Assembly (NCBI RefSeq): GCF_024749285.1
Contig: NZ_CP087196.1
Span: 1 to 64,000 of the forward strand
Origin: Pseudomonas sp. B21-015
Lineage (GTDB): Bacteria > Pseudomonadota > Gammaproteobacteria > Pseudomonadales > Pseudomonadaceae
Reading direction: 5' to 3'
DNA: 64,000 nucleotides
The translations under genes and the position numbers were made by a program. Position 1 is the stretch's first letter; each line of letters begins with the position of its first letter. This document shows, piece by piece, positions 28,718 to 38,020 of the stretch. Under the pieces are notes generated by a model. It had not been told where the DNA came from and made no database searches. It saw only the letters and a list, made by a program, of their open reading frames with translations.

Positions 28718-31030
28718 ATGAAGGGTCGGCCAAGGAAGGACGATCGCGAGCCGACCCAGGCTCAGCGGCTGTTTCGGCGAATGGTCCGCGAGTGGCTGTG
28801 GGTCAGTCTGATCCTGCTGCCTCTGACGGCGATGCTATCCATGACTCAGGGCCTGATCTTGAGCAATTTGCTGTACGACAATCTGCGCCGGCTGAGCCCG
28901 CTGCCGGTCGACCCGCGAATACTCATCGTCACGATCGACGACTACAGCTTGCAGCAGCTTGGCCAATGGCCGTGGTCGCGGGCCATGCATGCGCAGTTGC
29001 TTGATCGGCTCAGCGCCGCGCACGTCAAAGGTGTTCTGTTCGATGTGATCTTCAGCGAGCCCGATAGCCATCCCGGCAACGATCAGCTTCTGGCCCAGGC
29101 GGCCTGCCGGGCCGGAAATGTCTTCGTGCCGCTGTTGCGCGAAGGTGTCGCGCGTTATGGGCAGCCTTCGGGGGAAATTGAACCGGTGGCTTCGCTGAGC
29201 CATTGCGTCAAAGGCGTCGGCCACATCAATGCCGAAGCGGATACCGACGGGATCGTGCGCAGCGTGTATTTAAGCGAAGGACCGGCGCAAAAAGCACGCC
29301 CGCAACTGGCCTGGCTGCTGTACGAAGAGACGCTTGCCGACAAGGGAAATATCCCGATGCCCGATACCCCTGCCCCGCCATCGGTGCAAGGCTGGCAGCG
29401 AGCCCACGAAATAAGGATTCCTTTCATCCATTCCGACGCGGGCTTTCCCAGCGTGCCCTACGTCAGCGTATTGCGCGGCGAAGTCCCGCCTGAGTTGCTG
29501 CGTGATCGCTTGATCCTGATCGGGTCGACCGCGCCTGGCCTGGGGGACCGTTATGTGACGCCGCAATCGGTCAGGATTGGCACCACACCGGGCATCGAGA
29601 TTCAGGCGAACATCCTCAACGGGCTGTTGCAACAGCGCAACATCGTGGTTCTCGATCAGCGCCAGGCGGCGTTGCTATCAGTGGTGATTGTCGGTGAGTT
29701 GCTGGGCCTGCTGCTGGTGCGTCCGCGTCGTGCCCTGTGGCTGACCCTGGGGGCAATGGCGGCCGCTCTGCTGGGTTCGAGCTTGTTGTTGCGCCTTGGC
29801 TGGTGGTGGTCGCCGGCTGCGAGCCTGCTGGGTATGTTGCTGGGTTACCTGATCTGGAATTGGCGAAGGTTGAACGCGGTGCTCGCCTATTTCGGCTGGG
29901 AACTGGCGCGCCTGGATAGCGAGCCGAAAGTCTTTCCCGAACGTCGCCGCACCCAGGCTCCGGCCGGCGATGTGCTGCAAGGGCAAATCGTCGCGTTGGA
30001 GCAGGCCATGAGCCGAACCCGCGATACCCGACGTTTCATTTCCGATGGCCTTGAATACCTGCCGGTGGCGACGCTGATCAGCGATCCGAACGGGCGCATT
30101 CTACTGGCCAACCGTAAGGCTCGAGAGGTGTTTTGCCGTGGCCTGGTGGGTGAGGACATGCTCAAGCAACTGAGCGACCTGGGTTACCCGGTGCCGTCCG
30201 CCGGAACGCCTCCTGCGTTGTCGACCCTGGAGCCGCTGGAGTTTCGTGACACCCAGGCACGCAGCCTGCGTCTGGACCTGGAACCGCTGCTGCCGGCCGA
30301 AGGCGACTCTGTGATTGGCTGGTTACTGAGCCTTACTGACCTGAGCATCGAGCGAGATGCCGAGGAGCAGCGTGCCGTGTTGCTGCGCTTTTTATCCCAT
30401 GACCTTAGGGCCCCCCACTCGGCGATTCTGGCCTTGCTCGACGTTCAGCGGCATCAGGTGTCCGGCGACACGCAAGTGTTCAGCCAGATCGAGTTACAGG
30501 TGCGCAAGGCGCTGAACCTCACCGAAGCTTTTGTGCAGTTGGCAAAGGCTGAGTCCGAGGCTTACCAGTTTCAGCCGAGCATGTTCGCGATGTTGCTGCT
30601 CGACACCTTCGACCAGGCGTCGAGCATCGCTCATCTGAAGAACATTCAATTGCAACATGACCTCGACGAAGACGCTGAAGCGCTGGTTCTGGCCGATCAG
30701 TCGCTACTGACACGGGCCCTGTTCAACCTCCTGGAAAACGCTATCAAGTACAGTCCGGCGGGTTCGCGGATTTCCGTGCGGGTGAGTTGTGCCGAGGGCT
30801 GGTTGATGTGCGAGATCGCCGATCAGGGCCGAGGGATTGCCGTCGAAGAACTTCCCGAGTTGTTCAGTCAGTATCGGCGTTTTACCTCGGCTCACGGCAG
30901 TGATGGCCTGGGGCTGGGTTTGTCCATGGTCAAGGCTGTGGTGGATCGTCACGGCGGGCGTATTTTCTGTCATAGCGTAGTGGGGCAAGGCACTACGTTC
31001 AGTGTCCAGTTACCGCTATTGAGCGAGTGA
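28718..31030 (+). CDS. CHASE2-domain sensor histidine kinase
   Basis: The 770-residue membrane kinase has a first TM segment near 25-45, a large periplasmic CHASE2 sensor (about 50-305, opening with DPRILIVTIDDYSL), and three TM segments (about 315-385). A PAS-like part follows (around 445-560). The kinase core has phospho-acceptor H561 in FLSHDLRAPHSA, an N-box near N674 (NLLENAIKYSP), and G-boxes DQGRGIA and GLGLGLSMV. It follows the FecR-domain gene by 18 bp and is followed by a strong terminator, so the two form an operon. The divergent response regulator is the likely partner. The signal sensed is unknown. Confidence 0.92.
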   Translation: MKGRPRKDDREPTQAQRLFRRMVREWLWVSLILLPLTAMLSMTQGLILSNLLYDNLRRLSPLPVDPRILIVTIDDYSLQQLGQWPWSRAMHAQLLDRLSAAHVKGVLFDVIFSEPDSHPGNDQLLAQAACRAGNVFVPLLREGVARYGQPSGEIEPVASLSHCVKGVGHINAEADTDGIVRSVYLSEGPAQKARPQLAWLLYEETLADKGNIPMPDTPAPPSVQGWQRAHEIRIPFIHSDAGFPSVPYVSVLRGEVPPELLRDRLILIGSTAPGLGDRYVTPQSVRIGTTPGIEIQANILNGLLQQRNIVVLDQRQAALLSVVIVGELLGLLLVRPRRALWLTLGAMAAALLGSSLLLRLGWWWSPAASLLGMLLGYLIWNWRRLNAVLAYFGWELARLDSEPKVFPERRRTQAPAGDVLQGQIVALEQAMSRTRDTRRFISDGLEYLPVATLISDPNGRILLANRKAREVFCRGLVGEDMLKQLSDLGYPVPSAGTPPALSTLEPLEFRDTQARSLRLDLEPLLPAEGDSVIGWLLSLTDLSIERDAEEQRAVLLRFLSHDLRAPHSAILALLDVQRHQVSGDTQVFSQIELQVRKALNLTEAFVQLAKAESEAYQFQPSMFAMLLLDTFDQASSIAHLKNIQLQHDLDEDAEALVLADQSLLTRALFNLLENAIKYSPAGSRISVRVSCAEGWLMCEIADQGRGIAVEELPELFSQYRRFTSAHGSDGLGLGLSMVKAVVDRHGGRIFCHSVVGQGTTFSVQLPLLSE

Positions 31031-31052
31031 GCCAGATGCTTTCAACGGGCAT

Positions 31053-31085
31053 AAAAAAACCGGCTATATCAGCCGGTTTTTTTTA
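31053..31085. terminator. Rho-independent terminator after the CHASE2 kinase
   Basis: The stem ACCGGCT / AGCCGGT has an ATATC loop, seven A upstream and eight T downstream, 22 bp after the kinase stop codon. Confidence 0.9.
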
Positions 31086-31212
31086 GTCCGAAATAAACTT
31101 ATGCACCTTTTTCGACGTTTTATTTACTTAAGAAATATGTATGTAAATCATAAGCTTAAAAACTAAAAAAGACGTTTTTCAACAAAACGGTACACAGGTT
31201 ATCCACAGAATC
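31086..31212. other. AT-rich intergenic stretch with one perfect DnaA box
   Basis: A strikingly AT-rich run (about 31096-31190) ends in TTATCCACA at 31199-31207, just past the acyltransferase stop. A single box does not make an origin, but the combination is unusual at this GC content. Confidence 0.5.
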
Positions 31213-31992
31213 TCAGACAGTCACTTGATCGGTGGCATTGGGTGCCGCCGGGGCTGCTGGCAGCGAGCCCATCTCGCGCTGCATCTGTTCGTTCCAGGCC
31301 TGCACCCGGTCATTCAGGTCGGCAATGGCTCGTGGCCCGCTGCCCTCGGCGTACATCGGCGCGCCGATGATCACGGTGATCACGCCTTGCTGTTTGGCCC
31401 AACCGGTTTTCGGCCAGAACTTGCCGGCATTGTGCGCAATCGGCAGCACGGGTAATGACGCATTGACCGCCAACGCGGTGCCACCACGGGAGAACTTGCC
31501 GATGGTGCCGTAGGGAACACGAGTCCCTTCCGGGAAGATCAGTACCCAGACATTGTCCTTGAGCAGCTCATCGCCCTTCTTCGCCACATGCTTGAGCGCC
31601 GCTTTTGGGTTGCCACGGTCGATGGCGATCGGCCGCAGCATGGCCATGGCCCAGCCGAAGAACGGAACGTAGAGCAGTTCGCGCTTGAGCACCTGGCTCA
31701 GAGGCGAGAAATAGGCCGAGAGAAAGAACGTCTCCCAAGTGCTCTGGTGGTTCGACTGAATCACGCAGGGCCTGTCAGGAACGTTCTCGGCACCTTTAAC
31801 TTCGTAGCGAATACCCAGAAAGACTTTGCTCAGCCACAAGGCGCAGCGGCACCAATACACGTTGATAAAGCGATAGCGCGCCTTGAACGGCAGAAACGGT
31901 GCGATAAAAAAGCTCAGGCTGCACCAGAGCAAAGAGCTGGTGCCCAGCAGCAGGTAAAAGAGGAAAGATCTGATGGCCTGCAGTATCGACAT
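31213..31992 (-). CDS. 1-acyl-sn-glycerol-3-phosphate acyltransferase (PlsC-type)
   Basis: The enzyme acylates lysophosphatidic acid to phosphatidic acid at the inner membrane. I chose the ATG at 31992 (MSILQAIRSF), the conserved Pseudomonas N-terminus, giving 259 residues; upstream starts exist. It has an N-terminal TM segment, the catalytic H82-x4-E87 in NHQSTWE, and the phosphate-binding FPEGTR block. This is the gene that normally sits near gyrB in Pseudomonas, so its distance here reflects the inserted element and the kinase locus. It is last in the glyQ-glyS-gmhB-plsC series. Confidence 0.9.
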   Translation of the reverse strand: MSILQAIRSFLFYLLLGTSSLLWCSLSFFIAPFLPFKARYRFINVYWCRCALWLSKVFLGIRYEVKGAENVPDRPCVIQSNHQSTWETFFLSAYFSPLSQVLKRELLYVPFFGWAMAMLRPIAIDRGNPKAALKHVAKKGDELLKDNVWVLIFPEGTRVPYGTIGKFSRGGTALAVNASLPVLPIAHNAGKFWPKTGWAKQQGVITVIIGAPMYAEGSGPRAIADLNDRVQAWNEQMQREMGSLPAAPAAPNATDQVTV

Positions 31993-32073
31993 GGCGACAT
32001 TTACCGTTGCGGGCATTGCCCGCCTATTCAAGCGCACTCCCGATCAGTCCTTGGCCAGGATGTCAGAAGAGCC

Positions 32074-32607
32074 TTAGTTGTGGATAAGTTCTGCGGCAAT
32101 CGCCGCCAGATCGTCAAAAATCAAGGTGCCCGCGGGTAGGGTCTTGCCCAGGGTCTTTTCGCCTTTCCCGGTCTTTACCAAAACTGGCTGAGAGTCGACG
32201 GCTCTGGCGGCTTCCAGGTCACCGAGAGTATCGCCGACGAACCATAGATTCGTCAGCGAAACGTTGTAATGCGCGGCGATGGTTTTCAACATCCCGGGTT
32301 TTGGCTTGCGGCAATCGCAGCCATCGTCTGGCCCGTGCGGGCAATAGACGATCAGCCCGACTTCGCCGCCCTGCTCCGCTACTAACTCGCGCAAGCGAGC
32401 GTGCATGGCATTCAGGGTGGCGATGTCGTAATAGCCGCGAGCGATGCCCGACTGGTTGGTAGCGACCGCTACCGTCCAGCCAGCCTTGCTCAACTGCGCG
32501 ATGGCTTCGATCGAACCGGGGAGCGGAATCCACTCCTCCACCGACTTGATGTACGCGTCGGAGTCGTAATTGATCACTCCGTCCCGATCGAGAATCAGCA
32601 GTTTCAA
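32074..32607 (-). CDS. gmhB: D-glycero-beta-D-manno-heptose-1,7-bisphosphate 7-phosphatase
   Basis: GmhB is a HAD-superfamily phosphatase of the ADP-heptose pathway for LPS inner core. The TTG at 32607 with AAGGGG upstream gives 177 residues starting (L->M)KLLILDRDGVIN, with nucleophile D7 and acid/base D9. The Cys-rich zinc loop (CPHGPDDGCDCRKP) identifies GmhB among HAD proteins. It lies 10 bp after the glyS stop codon. A reverse-strand DnaA box (32079-32087) lies in its 3' end. Confidence 0.93.
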   Translation of the reverse strand: MKLLILDRDGVINYDSDAYIKSVEEWIPLPGSIEAIAQLSKAGWTVAVATNQSGIARGYYDIATLNAMHARLRELVAEQGGEVGLIVYCPHGPDDGCDCRKPKPGMLKTIAAHYNVSLTNLWFVGDTLGDLEAARAVDSQPVLVKTGKGEKTLGKTLPAGTLIFDDLAAIAAELIHN

Positions 32608-32617
32608 CAGCAGCCCC

Positions 32618-34672
32618 TTAGCCCAGCAGCGAAATGTCAGCGACGCCCAGGAACAACCCACGCAGACGCGCCAGCAGCGCATAGCGGTTGGCTCGCACCT
32701 TGGCGTCTTCAGCGTTGACCATCACGGCTTCGAAGAACGCATCCACCGGCTCGCGCAAGGCGGCCAGACGTGCCAGCGATTCGCTGTACTGACGGGCCGC
32801 CGCCATTGGCTGCACAGCCTGGTCAGCCTGCTGGATCGCCGAATACAGCGAGAACTCGTTGGCGTTGTCGAAGTACTTGGCTTCAACGACCGACGGAACG
32901 CTGCCTTCGATCTTGCTCAGCAAGTTCGAAACGCGTTTGTTCACGGCGGCCAGGGCTGCAGCTTCCGGCAGTTTGCGGAAGGCTTCCACAGCTTGTACGC
33001 GCTGATCGAAGTCCAGTGCCGAACCCGGCTTCAGGGCACGGACCGACAGGTAAGTCCCGACGTCAACGCCTTCGTCTTCGTAACGGGCACGCAGACGATC
33101 GAAGATGAACTCCAGCACCGACTCATTCAGGCCGGCGGCCTTGATCTTGGTACCGAACGCATTCACGGCAAACGCCACGGCGTCGTTCAGATCGAGGTCG
33201 AGCTTCTTGTCGATCAGGATCCGCAGTACACCCAACGCAGCACGGCGCAGGGCATACGGGTCTTTGCTACCGGTCGGCAGCATGCCGATACCGAAAATGC
33301 CCACCAGCGTGTCGAGCTTGTCGGCAATAGCAACTGCCGCACCGGTCAGGGTGGTCGGCAGTTCAGCGCCGGCACCGCGCGGCATGTACTGCTCGTTCAG
33401 CGCCAAGGCGACTTCTTCAGGCTCGCCGTCGTTGAGGGCGTAGTAGTAACCGGCGACACCTTGCATCTCCGGGAACTCACCAACCATCTCGGTCGCCAGG
33501 TCGCACTTGGACAGAAGGCCTGCACGGGAAGCCCAGGCAGCGTTGCCGCCAATGCGTTGAGCGATGAACGCAGCGAGTTTGGAAACGCGTTCGGCCTTGT
33601 CGTAGACGCTGCCGAGTTTTTCCTGGAACACCACGTTCTGCAGACGCAGGTTGAAGTCTTCGAGTTTTTGCTTCTGGTCTTGCTTGAAGAAGAACTCGGC
33701 GTCGGTCAGGCGTGGGCGAACCACTTTCTCGTTACCGGCGATGATCTGCTGCGGATCCTTGCTTTCGATGTTGGCCACGGTGATGAAACGAGGCAGCAAC
33801 TTGCCGTCGGCATCCAGCAGGCAGAAGTACTTCTGGTTGTCCTGCATGGTGGTGATCAGGGCTTCTTGCGGCACGTCGAGGAAACGCTCTTCGAACGAGC
33901 ACACCAGCGGCACCGGCCATTCAACCAGCGCGGTCACTTCGTCGAGCAAGGCTGGAGGAACGATCGCCGTACCTTCCTGCATTGTCGCCAGTTCTTCGGT
34001 GCGCTTGCTGATCAGTTCGCGGCGCTCGTTGGCGTCGGCCAGTACATAGGCAGAACGCAGATCGCTCAGGTAGTTGGCCGGCGAGGTGATGCGCACGCTT
34101 TCCGGGTGGTGGAAGCGGTGACCACGGGAATCGCGGCCGGCCTTTTGGGCGAGGATCGTGCAGTCGATGACATGGTCACCGAGCAGCATCACCAGCCATT
34201 GGGTCGGGCGAACGAATTCTTCCTTGCGAGCACCCCAGCGCATACGCTTGGGGATCGGCAGGTCGTTCAGGGAATCTTCGACGATGGTCGGCAGCAGGCT
34301 CGCGGTCGGCTTGCCGGCGATGCTTTGGCTGTAGCGCAGCTTCGGGCCGCTCTGATCGATTTCGCTCAGCTCGACGCCGCACTTCTTGGCGAAGCCCAGG
34401 GCCGCTTGAGTCGGGTTGCCTTCGGCATCGAACGCTGCCTGACGCGGTGGGCCGTCGAGGTTGATGCTGCGATCCGGCTGCTGGGTCGCCAGCGCGGTGA
34501 TCAGCACGGCCAGACGACGTGGCGCGGCGTAGACGGTTTTGGTTTCGTAGTTCAGGCCAGCGGCTTGCAGGCCTTTGTCGATACCGGCCATAAACGCTTC
34601 GGCCAGGGTGTTCAGGGCTTTGGGTGGCAGTTCTTCGGTGCCCAGTTCAACCAGGAAATCTTGAGCACTCAT
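32618..34672 (-). CDS. glyS: Glycyl-tRNA synthetase beta subunit
   Basis: GlyS is the tRNA-binding subunit of the alpha2beta2 bacterial glycyl-tRNA synthetase. Its 684 residues match the family length and start [20 protein letters not shown]. Its start codon overlaps the glyQ stop by 4 bp (ATGA), coupling equal expression of the two subunits. A 729-codon reading on the opposite strand across this gene is a codon-bias shadow. Confidence 0.98.
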   Translation of the reverse strand: MSAQDFLVELGTEELPPKALNTLAEAFMAGIDKGLQAAGLNYETKTVYAAPRRLAVLITALATQQPDRSINLDGPPRQAAFDAEGNPTQAALGFAKKCGVELSEIDQSGPKLRYSQSIAGKPTASLLPTIVEDSLNDLPIPKRMRWGARKEEFVRPTQWLVMLLGDHVIDCTILAQKAGRDSRGHRFHHPESVRITSPANYLSDLRSAYVLADANERRELISKRTEELATMQEGTAIVPPALLDEVTALVEWPVPLVCSFEERFLDVPQEALITTMQDNQKYFCLLDADGKLLPRFITVANIESKDPQQIIAGNEKVVRPRLTDAEFFFKQDQKQKLEDFNLRLQNVVFQEKLGSVYDKAERVSKLAAFIAQRIGGNAAWASRAGLLSKCDLATEMVGEFPEMQGVAGYYYALNDGEPEEVALALNEQYMPRGAGAELPTTLTGAAVAIADKLDTLVGIFGIGMLPTGSKDPYALRRAALGVLRILIDKKLDLDLNDAVAFAVNAFGTKIKAAGLNESVLEFIFDRLRARYEDEGVDVGTYLSVRALKPGSALDFDQRVQAVEAFRKLPEAAALAAVNKRVSNLLSKIEGSVPSVVEAKYFDNANEFSLYSAIQQADQAVQPMAAARQYSESLARLAALREPVDAFFEAVMVNAEDAKVRANRYALLARLRGLFLGVADISLLG

Positions 34673-35622
34673 TGTGCAGCCTCCAGCTTGGCCAGTACTT
34701 CATCACGCAGGTCCGGGGTCGCCATCGGGAAGCCCAGCTTGGCGCGAGCCAGCAAGTAGGCTTGCGCAACGGAACGCGCCAGGGTGCGTACACGCAGAAT
34801 GTATTGCTGACGCGCAGTCACCGAGATCGCCCGGCGCGCATCCAGCAGGTTGAAGGTGTGGGACGCCTTCAACACCATTTCATAGCTCGGCAACGGCAGC
34901 GGCTGGTCGAGTTCGATCAGGCGCTTGGCTTCGCTTTCGTAGAAGTCGAACAACTCGAACAGCTTCTCGACGTTGGCGTGTTCGAAGTTGTAGGTCGACT
35001 GCTCCACTTCGTTCTGGTGGAACACGTCGCCGTAGGTCACCTTGCCGAACGGACCGTCAGCCCAGACCAGGTCGTAGACCGAGTCCACGCCTTGCAGGTA
35101 CATGGCCAGACGCTCCAGACCGTAAGTGATCTCGCCGGTCACCGGGTAGCACTCGATGCCGCCCGCTTGCTGGAAGTAAGTGAATTGCGTCACTTCCATG
35201 CCATTGAGCCAGACTTCCCAGCCCAGACCCCAGGCGCCCAGCGTTGGCGACTCCCAGTTGTCTTCGACGAAACGGATGTCGTGGACCAACGGGTCCAGAC
35301 CGACGTGCTTGAGGGAGCCCAGGTACAGTTCCTGGAAGTTGTCCGGGTTCGGCTTCAAGACTACCTGGAACTGATAATAGTGCTGCAGACGGTTCGGGTT
35401 TTCGCCGTAGCGGCCGTCAGTCGGGCGACGACTGGGCTGCACATAAGCGGCGTTCCAGGTTTCCGGGCCGATGGCGCGCAGGAACGTGGCAGTGTGGAAA
35501 GTGCCGGCGCCTACTTCCATATCGTAGGGCTGAAGTACCACACAACCTTGCTCGGCCCAGTATTGCTGGAGGGCGAGGATCAAGTCTTGGAAGGTACGCA
35601 CGGCTGGCGTAGGCTGGCTCAC
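34669..35622 (-). CDS. glyQ: Glycyl-tRNA synthetase alpha subunit
   Basis: GlyQ is the catalytic subunit activating glycine. The GTG at 35622 gives 317 residues starting (V->M)[14 protein letters not shown], the conserved N-terminus; an in-frame ATG at 35754 would add 44 unconserved residues overlapping the divergent tag gene. Class II synthetase motifs are present ([20 protein letters not shown]). It is divergent from tag with an 81-bp spacer. Confidence 0.98.
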   Translation of the reverse strand: MSQPTPAVRTFQDLILALQQYWAEQGCVVLQPYDMEVGAGTFHTATFLRAIGPETWNAAYVQPSRRPTDGRYGENPNRLQHYYQFQVVLKPNPDNFQELYLGSLKHVGLDPLVHDIRFVEDNWESPTLGAWGLGWEVWLNGMEVTQFTYFQQAGGIECYPVTGEITYGLERLAMYLQGVDSVYDLVWADGPFGKVTYGDVFHQNEVEQSTYNFEHANVEKLFELFDFYESEAKRLIELDQPLPLPSYEMVLKASHTFNLLDARRAISVTARQQYILRVRTLARSVAQAYLLARAKLGFPMATPDLRDEVLAKLEAAQ

Positions 35623-35703
35623 GAAATTCACCTGTTTCTTGGGCTGCGATTTAAAGAGCGGGAGTATACCCGATTCATTGCTGCGCACGCCCCCTGGAGC
35701 CTT

Positions 35704-36261
35704 ATGCCACGCTGCTTTTGGTGTACCGAAGATCCGCTGTACATGGCTTATCACGATCAGGAGTGGGGCACGCCGCTACGCGATGCGCAGGGATTGTTCG
35801 AGTTGCTTTTGCTCGAAGGGTTCCAGGCCGGGCTTTCCTGGATCACCGTGTTGCGCAAACGAGAGCGTTATCGCGAGGTGCTGTTCGGCTTCGACGTACA
35901 GCGTGTGGCACAGATGAGCGATGCGGAAATCGATGAATTGATGCTCGATCCGGGGATCATCCGCAATCGCCTCAAACTCGATGCGGCCCGGCGTAATGCC
36001 CAGGCCTGGCTGGCGCTGGAGGACCCGGTGGCGTTTTTCTGGTCGTTTGTCGGCGGCACGCCGGTGATCAATCATTTCAAGGATCGCAGTGAAGTACCGG
36101 CGGTGACACCGGTCGCCGTCGAGATGAGCAAAGGCCTGAAAAAAGCCGGCTTCACGTTCGTCGGCCCGACCATTTGTTACGCGTTGATGCAGGCCTCGGG
36201 CATGGTCATGGACCACACCCGGGATTGCGATCGCTACGCCACCTTGGCGAACGACGGTTAG
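35704..36261 (+). CDS. tag: DNA-3-methyladenine glycosylase I
   Basis: Tag removes 3-methyladenine from alkylated DNA. The ATG at 35704 gives 185 residues beginning [21 protein letters not shown], with zinc ligands C4 and H17 at the N-terminus and the pair HTRDC at the C-terminus. The length and motif match the constitutive E. coli enzyme. It lies between glyQ (divergent) and the lipid A acyltransferase gene. Confidence 0.96.
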   Translation: MPRCFWCTEDPLYMAYHDQEWGTPLRDAQGLFELLLLEGFQAGLSWITVLRKRERYREVLFGFDVQRVAQMSDAEIDELMLDPGIIRNRLKLDAARRNAQAWLALEDPVAFFWSFVGGTPVINHFKDRSEVPAVTPVAVEMSKGLKKAGFTFVGPTICYALMQASGMVMDHTRDCDRYATLANDG

Positions 36262-36301
36262 AATAGCCGCCTCGCGCACAGCACAAGATCAGGAGTGACC
36301 T

Positions 36302-37189
36302 GTGGATAAGTTGAAAGGCGCCTTGCTGGTAGGCGCTCTGCGGCTGTTTGCCCTGCTGCCGTGGCGGGCAGTGCAGGCAGTGGGTTCGGCAATTGGCTGG
36401 ATCATGTGGAAAACCCCCAACCGTTCCCGCGACGTGGTACGGATCAACCTCGCCAAGTGCTTTCCGCAGATGGACCCGGCCGAACGCGAGCGTCTGGTGG
36501 GCCAGAGCCTGAAAGACATCGGCAAGTCCCTCACCGAAAGCGCCTGTGCATGGATCTGGCCCGCTCAGCGTTCCATTGATCTGGTGCGTGAAGTCGAAGG
36601 TCTCGATGTGCTCAAGGACGCCCTCGCCTCCGGCAAAGGCGTGGTCGGCATCACCAGCCACCTGGGCAACTGGGAAGTGTTGAACCACTTCTATTGCAAC
36701 CAGTGCAAACCGATCATTTTCTACCGTCCGCCCAAGCTCAAGGCGGTGGATGAGTTACTGCGCAAACAGCGGGTGCAATTGGGCAATCGGGTGGCCGCTT
36801 CCACCAAGGAAGGCATCCTCAGTGTCATCAAGGAAGTGCGCAAAGGTGGTGCAGTGGGCATTCCGGCCGACCCGGAACCGGCCGAATCCGCCGGGATCTT
36901 CGTGCCGTTCTTCGCCACCCAGGCCCTGACCAGCAAATTCGTACCGAACATGCTGGCCGGCGGCAAAGCGGTCGGCGTGTTCCTGCATGCCCTGCGGCTG
37001 CCGGACGGTTCGGGTTACAAAGTGATCCTCGAAGCCGCGCCCGAGGCCATGTACAGCACCGATACCGAGACATCCTGCGCGGCCATGAGCCAGGTGGTGG
37101 AGCGTTACGTGCGGGCCTATCCGAGCCAGTACATGTGGAGTATGAAGCGTTTCAAGAAACGTCCGCCCGGTGAGGCTCGCTGGTACTGA
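36302..37189 (+). CDS. lpxL: Lipid A biosynthesis lauroyl-type acyltransferase
   Basis: An inner-membrane HtrB/LpxL family enzyme that adds a secondary acyl chain to lipid A. The GTG at 36302 (after CAGGAGTGACCT) gives 295 residues with an N-terminal membrane anchor and the catalytic H120-x4-E125 motif (HLGNWE). The start codon lies inside a perfect DnaA box (TGTGGATAA, 36301-36309), an unusual overlap. The exact acyl specificity cannot be read. Confidence 0.93.
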   Translation: MDKLKGALLVGALRLFALLPWRAVQAVGSAIGWIMWKTPNRSRDVVRINLAKCFPQMDPAERERLVGQSLKDIGKSLTESACAWIWPAQRSIDLVREVEGLDVLKDALASGKGVVGITSHLGNWEVLNHFYCNQCKPIIFYRPPKLKAVDELLRKQRVQLGNRVAASTKEGILSVIKEVRKGGAVGIPADPEPAESAGIFVPFFATQALTSKFVPNMLAGGKAVGVFLHALRLPDGSGYKVILEAAPEAMYSTDTETSCAAMSQVVERYVRAYPSQYMWSMKRFKKRPPGEARWY

Positions 37190-37202
37190 TGCTGGCACGA
37201 TC

Positions 37203-37265
37203 TGTGGATAACCGTAGGAGCTGCCGATGGCTGCGATCTTTTGATCTTGCTTTCAGTTATCCACA
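37203..37265. promoter_or_regulatory. Two inverted perfect DnaA boxes upstream of the PilZ gene
   Basis: TGTGGATAA at 37203-37211 and TTATCCACA at 37257-37265 face each other 45 bp apart, with a short REP-like sequence (GTAGGAGCTGCCGATGGCTG) between. They lie 26 bp ahead of the PilZ start, so DnaA could influence its transcription. Confidence 0.6.
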
Positions 37266-37290
37266 ACACGTTCATTCAAGGACGCACCAG

Positions 37291-37530
37291 ATGTCCGAAC
37301 AGCGCCAATCGTTTCGCATCAAGATCAGTCACGAAAGCATCGGTGAGTGCCTGGGCCAGACCCGCAACCTGTCGACCACAGGCGTCTACGTCAAGCATCC
37401 GGCCTTGGCTGTATTGCCCAAAGGCACGGTGGTTTATGGTCAGGTGCAGGATTTACCCATAGGCGCGCCACAAGTGCGCATGGAAGTGGTGCTGGTGGAT
37501 GCCGAAGGCATTGGCCTGCGTTACCTCTGA
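37291..37530 (+). CDS. PilZ-domain protein
   Basis: The 79-residue protein starts at the ATG at 37291. The short PilZ fold has the RxxxR-like RQSFR near the N-terminus and the N/DxSxxG motif NLSTTG, consistent with cyclic di-GMP binding. In P. aeruginosa a small PilZ gene occupies the same place after htrB. A longer in-frame reading from 37189 has no conserved residues and runs across the DnaA boxes. It abuts the convergent TPR gene. Confidence 0.88.
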   Translation: MSEQRQSFRIKISHESIGECLGQTRNLSTTGVYVKHPALAVLPKGTVVYGQVQDLPIGAPQVRMEVVLVDAEGIGLRYL

Positions 37531-37845
37531 TCAGTGCGCCTGACGCTCGAGCTTTTTCAGAAACACCGTCATTTCCTTCTCCGCCTGCTTGTCGCCATGG
37601 GCACGGGCGGCTTCCAGGCCCTGTTCCCAGGCCTGACGCGCCGCCGCGTAATCCGCCAGCGCCAGATGGGCCTTGCCCAGCAGTTTCCAGGCCGCCGAAT
37701 ACTTCGGATCGAACTCGATGCAGCGCTGGAAATGTTCTGCAGCCTTGGCGTTTTCCCCAAGATCCAGATAACCCTTGCCCAGGCCGAAGCGCAGCAATGA
37801 GTTATCCACACCCTTGGCGAGCATTTTTTCCAGGGATTCGATCAC
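37531..37845 (-). CDS. Small tetratricopeptide-repeat protein
   Basis: The GTG at 37845, with AAGGAA six bases upstream, gives 104 residues of two to three TPR units (LRFGLGKGYLDLGENAKAAEHFQRC, AAWKLLGKAHLALADYAAARQAWEQG). It is likely a protein-protein adaptor. The longer reading to 38007 would cross the REP doublet and is rejected. The role is unknown; the position is conserved in Pseudomonas. Confidence 0.85.
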   Translation of the reverse strand: MIESLEKMLAKGVDNSLLRFGLGKGYLDLGENAKAAEHFQRCIEFDPKYSAAWKLLGKAHLALADYAAARQAWEQGLEAARAHGDKQAEKEMTVFLKKLERQAH

Positions 37846-37898
37846 GGTGGATTCCTTATTGAGGTTATTCAGGGATGCCTGTTTGTTATTGAGATTGC

Positions 37899-37990
37899 TT
37901 TCGCGGGCAAGCCCGCTCCCACAGGAGTCTCGGTCGTACACAAAATATGTGTTCGCTGCAAAACACTGTGGGAGCGGGCTTGCCCGCGAA
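37899..37990. repeat. REP doublet (REPIN), TGTGGGAGCGGGCTTGCCCG type
   Basis: Two inverted copies (37900-37925 and 37966-37990) flank a 40-bp spacer between the TPR gene and trkA. A near-identical doublet lies at 45265-45353. Confidence 0.9.
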
Positions 37991-38020
37991 GAGGCCCGTC
38001 CAGCCACTGCAAATGCCGGA

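Noticed and set aside
31086..31212. Second replication origin candidate (AT-rich plus DnaA box)
   Set aside because: Only one perfect box and no 13-mer array; it is more likely an ordinary AT-rich intergenic region.
32570..34759. 729-codon ORF opposite glyS
   Set aside because: High-GC codon bias shadow; glyS is certain, and the ORF's product resembles nothing.
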